Source of the DNA: an uncultured Thermogutta sp.
Lineage (GTDB): Bacteria > Planctomycetota > Planctomycetia > Pirellulales > Thermoguttaceae
NCBI GenBank assembly: GCA_937128505.1
Contig: CAKZMM010000042.1
Coordinates: 39,613-103,612 of the forward strand
Length of the DNA: 64,000 bases
Reading direction: 5' to 3'
This document shows positions 57,224 to 64,000 of the stretch, piece after piece. Made by a program: the position numbers and the translations under genes. The notes under the pieces are model-generated. The model did no database searches. It was not told the origin of the DNA and worked only from the letters and a program-made list of their open reading frames with translations. Position 1 is the first letter of the stretch. Each line of letters opens with the position of its first letter.

Positions 57224-58651
57224 ATGATGAATCGAGATTCTGTCGTCCAAAGGATCGGTTTTGCGCGAGTTTGTTTCTTTCTTCCTAATCTGATAACCAC
57301 CGTTTACGCTATCATCCTCGGTTTTGCCATCCCGAGCGGTTTAGCCGATTTGGCTGTGGGGCAAACACTTCAGATCGGTGCTGCCCGGGTGGACATCACG
57401 CCCACGCCGGAAATGAAGGCCTCCCTTGGCGGCTACGGGGCGCGGATGGGTCGTCCGGCCGAAGGGGTGCATGATCGCGTCTTTGCCAAAGCCTTAGTAG
57501 TTCGTCAGGGGGGCAAAAAGTTTGCCCTTATCACGGCGGATATTTTGGCTTTTCCGCCGGGCTTCAAAGCTCGTTTAGTGGAGCGTTTAGCCCTTTATGA
57601 TTGGACCCGTGATCAATTACTCCTGCTTCCGAGCCATTCACATACGAGTATCGATATGACGTCTTTAGACCCGCGATTTGTCCTGCCAATTCCGCAACTT
57701 GGGCAGTTTAATCAGCAGGTCTTCGATATGGTCTTAACGCGGTTGGAGGGCGTTTTACGGGAGGCAGAATCTTCCCTGGGACCGGCGAAAGTCGGCGTTG
57801 GGGCATGCCGGCTTGAAGGATGGGTACGCAATCGACGTCGCTCAGATGGATTCACAAGCCCACAATGTACGGTGGTTCGGATTGACACGGTTGAGGGGCG
57901 ACCGCTTGCGGCCGTCGTTCATTTCACGGCACATCCTACGATTCTACTGCCTGAACACATGTATTTTTCCGGGGATTGGCCAGGACATCTCCAACGCACT
58001 TTAGAGGCGTTGATTGGACCGGGAACGACCGTGTTATTCGTCAATGGGGCTCTGGGGGATCAAGCGCCGGTCCTGCGTCCCGATTCAGGCTACAGCCGCT
58101 GGGAGGCTTCCGAGCGTTATGGGCGCGAATTGGCGATCGAGGCACACCGCGTTTGGGGTAGTATTATCCCGAGTGAGGAAGGCACGTTAACGTACTGCTG
58201 GGCACGGGTAGATTTACCTGAGCTAACTTGGCATCCAAAGTTTCAGGAAACGGGCGGGACCGAGTACGGGTTGACTCAGACCCTGTTGAAGCAGTTTTTG
58301 CCCCTGATTTTTCCGCGACAAACCGCGGTCGCCGGATTGAAGTTGGGATCGCTAACCCTGATAGGTATGCCGGGAGAGCCTATCGGCGAGTTGGGCCGAG
58401 CTGTAGCGGATTACGTGAAAGAATATCAGACGAAATTGGGGAAAGCCGAAACGGAGAAGGGTCAGAATCCCGGATATATCATCGTGGCCGGCTTGGCGGA
58501 CGAATGGATCAGCTATGTTCTGACTGCGGAGGAGTATCACCGCGGGGGCTACGAAAGCAGTGTCAGTTTTTATGGTCCGGATTTAGGGGCCGCGCTACTT
58601 CGGGCAGCGAAGCAAGTAGCTCAGGACTTGACGCTCTCCGAGGTTCCCTAA
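57224..58651 (+). CDS. Exported neutral/alkaline ceramidase-like protein
   Basis: This is the N-terminal-domain type of neutral ceramidase (non-lysosomal), which hydrolyses an amide; planctomycetes have many members of unknown substrate. A signal segment lies at residues ~20-45 (around TTVYAIILGFAIPSGLA). The core opens GAARVDITPTPEMKASLGGYG. PSHSHTSIDM fits the metal-binding histidine motif. HFTAHPTILL follows. The position of the family nucleophile block (GDVSPN in known ceramidases) reads NGALGDQAPV, with Ala where Ser is expected. The protein stops after this domain and lacks the C-terminal Ig-like domain of true ceramidases. The start ATG follows GGGAG. Confidence 0.8.
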   Translation: MMNRDSVVQRIGFARVCFFLPNLITTVYAIILGFAIPSGLADLAVGQTLQIGAARVDITPTPEMKASLGGYGARMGRPAEGVHDRVFAKALVVRQGGKKFALITADILAFPPGFKARLVERLALYDWTRDQLLLLPSHSHTSIDMTSLDPRFVLPIPQLGQFNQQVFDMVLTRLEGVLREAESSLGPAKVGVGACRLEGWVRNRRRSDGFTSPQCTVVRIDTVEGRPLAAVVHFTAHPTILLPEHMYFSGDWPGHLQRTLEALIGPGTTVLFVNGALGDQAPVLRPDSGYSRWEASERYGRELAIEAHRVWGSIIPSEEGTLTYCWARVDLPELTWHPKFQETGGTEYGLTQTLLKQFLPLIFPRQTAVAGLKLGSLTLIGMPGEPIGELGRAVADYVKEYQTKLGKAETEKGQNPGYIIVAGLADEWISYVLTAEEYHRGGYESSVSFYGPDLGAALLRAAKQVAQDLTLSEVP

Positions 58652-59449
58652 GCGGGCCACCCGCGTCAGTAAAAGCGAAGAACCATGATTCTTAAGCACG
58701 CTTCAGAGATAAGGCAAAGCCCTTTTTTAGGAGGCTTATGAGGACCGGAAGATCGATTGGCCAAATTCCGTGGATCAAATCCCTGGTCGCAACCGCTTTC
58801 GTCGCGACGCGATAATATACGGTTCTCAGGAGTCAAGAAAGGCTTTTCAAAACCGCACGAAATCGCTTTTTTGATGGCGACAAACCGCATTTCCGCATTT
58901 AGGTGGCCAGATTTCTCCGCCGCGTTAAATCGTGGAGTTCGCCATCGCTTCCGGGCTGGAGCACTTTGAGGCGCTTTATTATGTTGTAGGTGCCCGGCAG
59001 ATGTAATATACTACAGGCATGTAGATGCTGCGCACGAGTTATCGCGCCTCACAAGAAACTGCGGCACCCGCAAGGCTTTAATTTGCCGTCGGCTCCATAT
59101 CAAGGCGCAAATCGTCGTGGAGAGAGATTTACGAAGGCGAGCGCCCTCACGCATTCCCACCGATTGAGATTTTTTAACCTGAGCTTAAACCGGCCTTAGA
59201 AATTAAATTTTGGTTATCGAAGAGTGTCTTTCAGGTTTGCACGATCTGTTTAATAGGCATGGCCGACAAGCCATTGCGTGCTCTTTCGACCACGACGTCA
59301 AAAGCCGAGTAGTTAATCATCAGTGAAATGGATATTAATGGTCCGTTTTATCGGTCAATAAGACAGCAATCCGGATTCCGTAATCAATTCGGAAATGAGG
59401 TACTCGCACGAAATCGGCCGCTTTCTTCCGCAGCCAAAGGAGGTGAGCC
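58652..59449. other. Long spacer
   Basis: No supported gene. AAAGGAGGTGAGCC at its end is a strong ribosome-binding site for the Tat-exported protein. Confidence 0.4.
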
Positions 59450-60466
59450 ATGCAATGGTTCGAATGCTCTCGGTCGGATCGATCGTTTTCGGATGGGTCA
59501 TTGTACGATCCAAACCGCGATTCACTGCGAGAGGGGGGAAGTCCGCGTCGGGACTTCCTGAAGTCGACGGCCGTAGGTGCCTCCGCTTTTATGTTGCAGA
59601 CTGCCTCGGGGATAGCAGCGGAGGCAACAGAGGAGAAATTGCCTTCCATTCAGTTGGGCAGTCATCGCATCAGTCGCTTGGTTGCCGGGTGGAATCCGAT
59701 AGGGGGTCACTCGCACACCACGATTACCATGGCCCGGTTCATGCGTGAATATTTTACAGTCGATCGTGTCGTGCAATTTCTCCAGAAGTGCGAAGCCGAG
59801 GGGATCACGGCATGGCAGTTTGACCACACGGAGACCGGTGTTGCGGCAATTCAGCGACTTCGCGAATGGGGCACGAAGATGAAATTAATTTGTCTTCATG
59901 CTGAGCGGGCGATCGACGCTCCGATCAAGAAGGTCATTGATGACACCGGCTGTATCGCCATTGTTCATCATGGGGGCGTCACCGATGCCATGTTCCGGGC
60001 CGGAACCCCGGAGAAAGTTCACGACTTTGTAAAAAAGGTGCATGATCATGGCGTCCTGGCCGGGGTGTCCGCTCATAATCCGGATAACATCAAGCGAATT
60101 GCCGACGAGGGTTGGGAAGTTGATCTCTTCATGACCTGTTTCTACTATTTGACACGGCCTCGGGAAGAGCAACTAGAGAAGCTCGGCAAGGTGGCCGTTT
60201 ATGAACCGTACTACGAGTCCGATCCGGTGGAGATGACGGCGGTGGTCCGTCAGGTGTCGCAACCGTGCCTGGGGTTTAAGATTCTCGCGGCAGGTCGGCT
60301 CGGATGGACGCAGCGTCAAGTCGAGAATTGTTTCAAGTTCGCTTTCGAGAATCTTAAGCCGACGGACGGTGTAATCGTTGGAATGTTCCCTGTCTATTTC
60401 GACGAAGTAGCAGCCAATGCGAGTTACACTTTAAAATACGGTCGTGCGGTCGCTTCGACCACTTGA
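59450..60466 (+). CDS. Tat-exported protein, probable TIM-barrel (aldo/keto reductase-like)
   Basis: The signal SPRRDFLKSTAVGASAFML has its two arginines at residues 33-34, with an unusually long n-region before them. The start is firm because AAAGGAGGTGAGCC precedes the ATG perfectly. The mature part has the look of an alpha/beta barrel: ISRLVAGWNPIGG, EGITAWQFDHTETG, IAIVHHGGVTDAM, GVLAGVSAHNPDN and FKILAAGRLGW. This resembles aldo/keto-reductase-like or related barrel proteins of planctomycetes. I do not see a clear Asp-Tyr-Lys-His reductase tetrad, so the reaction is open. It is not in an operon. Confidence 0.8.
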   Translation: MQWFECSRSDRSFSDGSLYDPNRDSLREGGSPRRDFLKSTAVGASAFMLQTASGIAAEATEEKLPSIQLGSHRISRLVAGWNPIGGHSHTTITMARFMREYFTVDRVVQFLQKCEAEGITAWQFDHTETGVAAIQRLREWGTKMKLICLHAERAIDAPIKKVIDDTGCIAIVHHGGVTDAMFRAGTPEKVHDFVKKVHDHGVLAGVSAHNPDNIKRIADEGWEVDLFMTCFYYLTRPREEQLEKLGKVAVYEPYYESDPVEMTAVVRQVSQPCLGFKILAAGRLGWTQRQVENCFKFAFENLKPTDGVIVGMFPVYFDEVAANASYTLKYGRAVASTT

Positions 60467-61088
60467 AGTTGGCGGTACCGCGGGAACGAGGTGCTGTTGT
60501 CCAGCGAAGCGATTCTGATTTGAAACGCCCTTGGCTTGAGACATTTTCCGGGGCCAAAGTTAGCCATCCGATGCACATAATAGATTGGGGCGAGGTGATC
60601 GCTCCTAGCGACCCGTTCAATGACGATCGTTAGCCACGAGTTTTTTACCAACGTACGAGAGAGATGTTGTTCCCGGAATTTGAGTGCGGTTCTTTTCGGG
60701 AATTTGATCAATCCAGGTAAGATGCTGTCGGGACTTTGGCTGAAAAAAATGTCGGGATTTTGTTGGAGAAAATTTTGAGCCCCGAGCTGAAATCGGTTTT
60801 CTCGCCAAGGTTTACTGGCAATGATGCACTTCGCGCGTTCATCTATTTGAAGACTAGCTCCCAACGAAAATCGGCTGTTATTCCTGTCGCGTTGGAATGT
60901 GCTGATTGAAGCCCGCTTTTCGCGGGGTTGATTTTTCGTTCTCAAGTAAATCCCTTGGCAGCTTGCTGCAAAACAGGTTGTAGATCAACACCAAATTTGA
61001 GAGGAATCTGAACCGGGAGGGTTCATTCGGCTTTTTGGCCTCCTGCATATAGTGGTTACAGCGATATCGATTCTTCGCTTGTGTGAAC
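60467..61088. other. Long spacer
   Basis: No supported gene, strong hairpin or repeat is seen. Confidence 0.35.
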
Positions 61089-62006
61089 ATGGGGAGTTTT
61101 CCAGACCTTATGAATTCCGCTTCATTATTTAAGAACTTCATGGTTTCGCAGGGTACGTCTCTTAGGCTTTTTGTAGCCATAACGATGGGTGTTGGGTTGT
61201 GTATCCTCGCACTTCGTTTTAGCCCGTCCCATGCAACCGGGATTGAGGAACTCGGTGGTAACGCCGCGGTATGCGCCGGGAAAAATCCGGCAAACTCTCT
61301 GGCGGAATTCCGCATGAATGAGCAGCGGTCAACCGCGGCGGTAGTCGGAATCGCAGGGGGAAGTTCGGGAGGAGTCGCCAATCACAGTACCCAGGACCCG
61401 GCTGGCTCAGCGGAAGGATCCCCGTGCGATGGTAGTAAACCGGAGAAAGAGAACGTGAACCGGGTAGTCGCGAATGCGAAAAACTCCCCTATCTTTTTCC
61501 CCTCAAATCGTCATGTGCTAATCAGCGGTAAGTTTGTGATCATCGGTCGGACCGATGAGGACGTGTTCCGTTTGAATGGCCGCGCGGGCGTGATGGAATC
61601 GGTCGGGAGTAACGTTCGGATTGCCCCAATGCAAATTGCACCCGGGACTTACCGCTTGGATGTGGAAGGCCATCGTCACGAATTCGTGGTGGCATTAAAT
61701 GAGCGGGAGCACGACGGGCCTAATGGTTGGCCTGTAGTCAGGTGGCATCCCATGGAGGGATCGGCGGAAGGATGTCGCGAGTGTCATCACGGGCCGCCAG
61801 ATCCGGCTAAGCACCACTGGCGTAGCGTTCCAATACCCGAAGCATGCTTCGGGTGCCATCCTGTGGTCAAATTAGAAGCGATTCACGCTCATCCGATGGA
61901 ACATTTGCATCAATGTCAGGATTGTCACAGTGTTCACTCCGCGAGGGAGCCCTATCTTCTGAAGGGCTCAGTTCGCGAACTCTGTAGCGCTTGCCACGAG
62001 TCTTGA
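61089..62006 (+). CDS. Exported tetraheme c-type cytochrome, doubled-CXXCH type
   Basis: It is a membrane-anchored or secreted electron carrier. A hydrophobic segment lies at residues ~25-45 (LFVAITMGVGLCILALRF). Then come ~100 residues of low complexity and a small beta-rich part (residues ~135-210, with GRTDEDVFRLNG and APGTYRLDVEG). Four heme sites follow: CRECH (Cys229), CFGCH (253), CQDCH (276) and CSACH (299). The last two are spaced as in the paired-CXXCH motif (CQDCHSVHS ... LCSACHES). The ATG at 61089 is a guess; ATG 61110 or 61140 are alternatives. No other respiratory gene is near, so the partner is unknown. Confidence 0.85.
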   Translation: MGSFPDLMNSASLFKNFMVSQGTSLRLFVAITMGVGLCILALRFSPSHATGIEELGGNAAVCAGKNPANSLAEFRMNEQRSTAAVVGIAGGSSGGVANHSTQDPAGSAEGSPCDGSKPEKENVNRVVANAKNSPIFFPSNRHVLISGKFVIIGRTDEDVFRLNGRAGVMESVGSNVRIAPMQIAPGTYRLDVEGHRHEFVVALNEREHDGPNGWPVVRWHPMEGSAEGCRECHHGPPDPAKHHWRSVPIPEACFGCHPVVKLEAIHAHPMEHLHQCQDCHSVHSAREPYLLKGSVRELCSACHES

Positions 62007-62051
62007 AACGCTTCAGGTGCATTGGCTCGTGTTTTGGAAGGGCATTTTCGC

Positions 62052-62087
62052 TGAGCATCTTTCCAGATTTGAGCATCTTTCTAGATT
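62052..62087. repeat. 18-bp tandem repeat
   Basis: TGAGCATCTTTCCAGATT is followed directly by the same sequence with one C-to-T change. Confidence 0.9.
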
Positions 62088-62426
62088 ATCGCCGCCTTTC
62101 CCCACGCTGAGCCGGTAGCGACCTGAGGGTGCCGAATCCCACGGTGTGGTAGGTTGCGCGCCTAAGACTATCTCCTCCTTACGCTGCCATGACCCGTGTA
62201 TAGCCCCGGGGCCGGACTACGTGTCCTCCATGTCTTTCTTCCCCCTCTTTCCCGCCTGTAAAGCCTTCATGCGAAATTCTGTGGAGGCCTCCTGCATTAT
62301 GGCGGGGCTAATTCTTGACATGCGATCTCTCTCCCTAGCTTCACTTTTTTACGCCGGAATCCTCCTTTCAGTAGAGCCGATACGCTGATGGGTTTTAGGC
62401 AGGTCGGGCTGATCAGGGCTATCGCT

Positions 62427-62455
62427 CCTTCTTCTTCCTCCTCCTCCTCCTCCTC
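62427..62455. repeat. CTT/CCT trinucleotide microsatellite
   Basis: Three CTT units run into about six CCT units in the spacer. On the minus strand this reads as a run of GAG/GAA. It lies outside any called gene. Confidence 0.9.
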
Positions 62456-63295
62456 GCCGGCTTTCCACGTTTGACCCACGGGTGCGTTTTCGCCCACTGA
62501 GCAGCCACGGAGTTTTCCTCTACACCATTTCGAAGCACTTGCACACAAAGATCGGACAAAACGAGGAGAGATAGAAAAGCTTTATCGGCCTAAATAAGTT
62601 TGGCGACTAAAGGGATTATGTCGATTAGTCTAGCGGATTGTGTAGGACAGTGGGGTAATCGAGCCGCATATTCGCCTGATTCACTTTCCCAAACTCAACC
62701 GTTGTGCCGAAAAATCGAGATAGACCGCCACAAGGGTGAAACCTCGCAAAGATGAGGCCTTCAAAGCGTTCTTTGACCGGTTTGCGCGCTTTGGTCGCCC
62801 CGCAAATTGATGTGCCTTAGCCGAAGAAGGTTGCCGAAGACTAGGAGATAAGAAGATCAGGAGATAAATCGCGCCAAAGCTTAATCAAAGGCCGCATTCC
62901 TAATTCCTGGGGGGAGCTTTCGGGCCAACGTGCAAGTTTTAGAAAGCTAAGGAAAAAACGCGAAAGTGCGAATATGGTTTCTGGGGATTGCCCGTCGTTG
63001 ACTTACTGAAACCGGCAGATAAGTTCCGTGTAACCTCCAGGATGACTTAATCGGCATGATCGGAACGGGCGCACAACATTCCGCAAGATCTTTGGCTTGC
63101 AGAAAAGATATCTTTTACCTCCCAGGAGGAAACTGCGTGCTAAGCATTCTTAGGGTTTCACAGTGATGAAGCCGCCCAAAGGGTCGCGAAGCGTGCGAAG
63201 GTTTTCCGGATCCAAAAAGTCGACGAAGTGACCACCAGCTCCCTCTCACTCCAGCCCGCTCAAAGTGGTTTGATGAAAGCGAAAGGAAATAGACA

Positions 63296-64000
63296 ATGAC
63301 CCGCATCAACACGAACGTCAGTTCACTGACCGCTCAGAAAACGTTACTACGCTCGAATATCGCCCTCCAACAGGCCTTGACCCGGCTTAGCACCGGTCTG
63401 CGAATCAACTCCGGCAAGGATGATCCGGCAGGGTTGATTGCCAGCGAGATGCTGAAAGCCAATATCGTGTCTATCGATCGGGCGATCCGAAACAGCGAGC
63501 GCGCTGAGCAGATGATCGCAACGGCCGATAGTGCCTTGAACCAGATCAGTTTGCTGCTGAATGATATTCGCGCTTTGGTCACAGAGGCTGCCAACCAAGG
63601 CGCAATGAGCAGCGACCAAATTGCTGCAAACCAATTGCAAATCGACGCGTCATTGGAAGCGATCAACCGGATTGCTCAAACCACGGCATTCCAGGGACGA
63701 CGGCTTCTAGATGGAAGCCTTGACTTTATCCATACGGCGGGTAGCGTATCGACGATCGAGGATATCGAAATTGCCCAAGCGAATCTCGGATCGACCGGGC
63801 AAATGACGGTCGAGGTGGATATCAAGCAAGCGGCCTCTCAAGCTCAAGTGCTGAGTGCTTCAGGAACTGCCACAGCCACAACTGTGCTGCGATTCCGTCC
63901 GGGGGTTACACACACATTCACCAATAGCGGTGGTGCGGCCATTCGGATTAATGCAGCAGCCTTGGGAGATGCAGAAGCCGATGTCACGGTTACCTTCCAA
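63296..64000 (+). CDS. fliC: Flagellin, 3' end cut by window edge
   Basis: It is the subunit of the flagellar filament, exported by the flagellar type III system. The ATG follows AAAGGA by about 9 nt. The 235 visible residues start MTRINTNVSSLTAQKTLLRS. They continue with ALTRLSTGLRINSGKDDPAGL, the conserved D0/D1 helices, and ERAEQMIATADSALNQI. INRIAQTTAFQGRRLLDGS marks the end of the N-terminal conserved region. The variable region then begins and the frame is open to the window end. The DPAGL and RLSTG blocks separate flagellin from hook-associated proteins. It shows that the organism is probably motile. Confidence 0.93.
   Translation, partial: MTRINTNVSSLTAQKTLLRSNIALQQALTRLSTGLRINSGKDDPAGLIASEMLKANIVSIDRAIRNSERAEQMIATADSALNQISLLLNDIRALVTEAANQGAMSSDQIAANQLQIDASLEAINRIAQTTAFQGRRLLDGSLDFIHTAGSVSTIEDIEIAQANLGSTGQMTVEVDIKQAASQAQVLSASGTATATTVLRFRPGVTHTFTNSGGAAIRINAAALGDAEADVTVTFQ

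Larger units (their letters stand above)
62007..63295. other. Long spacer upstream of flagellin
   Basis: It holds an 18-bp tandem repeat (62052-62087) and a CTT/CCT microsatellite (62427-62455). I could not find a clear sigma-28 or sigma-54 promoter before the flagellin gene. No gene is supported. Confidence 0.5.

Noticed and set aside
63060..63295. Sigma-28 or sigma-54 promoter before flagellin
   Set aside because: No sequence matched either consensus well enough at the right spacing.

Overview
The window reads as a chromosomal segment of a Planctomycetota bacterium, most like the Pirellulales and perhaps a Thermogutta-type organism. This is inferred from gene content, not from a database. 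The signs are a formylglycine-type sulfatase, Tat-exported Gfo/Idh/MocA and TIM-barrel-like proteins, a GYF_2/zinc-ribbon membrane protein, a TPR-membrane protein, a neutral-ceramidase-like exported enzyme, a doubled-CXXCH cytochrome, flagellin, and long non-coding spacers. I count about 34 protein genes covering roughly two thirds of the 64 kb. Almost no genes sit in tight operons. I see no rRNA, intact tRNA, CRISPR array, integrase or transposase.

Layout. 1-663: 3'-truncated vWA protein (minus). 664-3443: long spacer holding a hairpin-rich minus-strand region that ends in a strong intrinsic terminator (2641-2970), a candidate structured RNA. 3444-5447: MsbA-type ABC exporter. 7000-14391: sulfatase, phosphodiester glycosidase, FabZ-like dehydratase, aminotransferase, Tat-exported oxidoreductase. 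14905-18611: HtrA protease and SLC13 transporter (minus). 20052-24029: very large, secreted, acidic and aromatic low-complexity protein of unknown function. 24489-31348: MATE transporter, LysM protein, TPR protein, GH5-like hydrolase, dcd, nth. 32464-38130: folE, a YdiJ-like FAD/Fe-S dehydrogenase, moaD, and a CPGQD zinc-ribbon protein whose HD-like domain looks dead. 38281-42735: conserved hypothetical, ogt, GT-C glycosyltransferase. 43643-49482: gyrA, NAD-dependent epimerase, ugd. 50445-56394: coiled-coil protein, SDR, FGGY kinase, GYF_2 membrane protein. 57224-64000: ceramidase-like enzyme, Tat-exported protein, tetraheme cytochrome, start of flagellin.

How the genes fit together. One theme is carbohydrate and envelope chemistry: sulfatase, GH5-like and NAGPA-type hydrolases, Gfo/Idh/MocA oxidoreductase, SDR plus FGGY kinase, ugd, epimerase and GT-C transferase. 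A second is envelope quality control and transport: HtrA, ABC exporter, MATE, SLC13, LysM. The rest is housekeeping: gyrA, nth, ogt, dcd, folE, moaD.

The least explained items are the candidate structured RNA, the giant acidic/aromatic secreted protein, the moaD-linked zinc-ribbon/degenerate-HD protein, a decayed tRNA-Cys-like sequence at 31592-31666, and a recurring pattern of short tandem or near-tandem duplications (12-32 bp) in the spacers.
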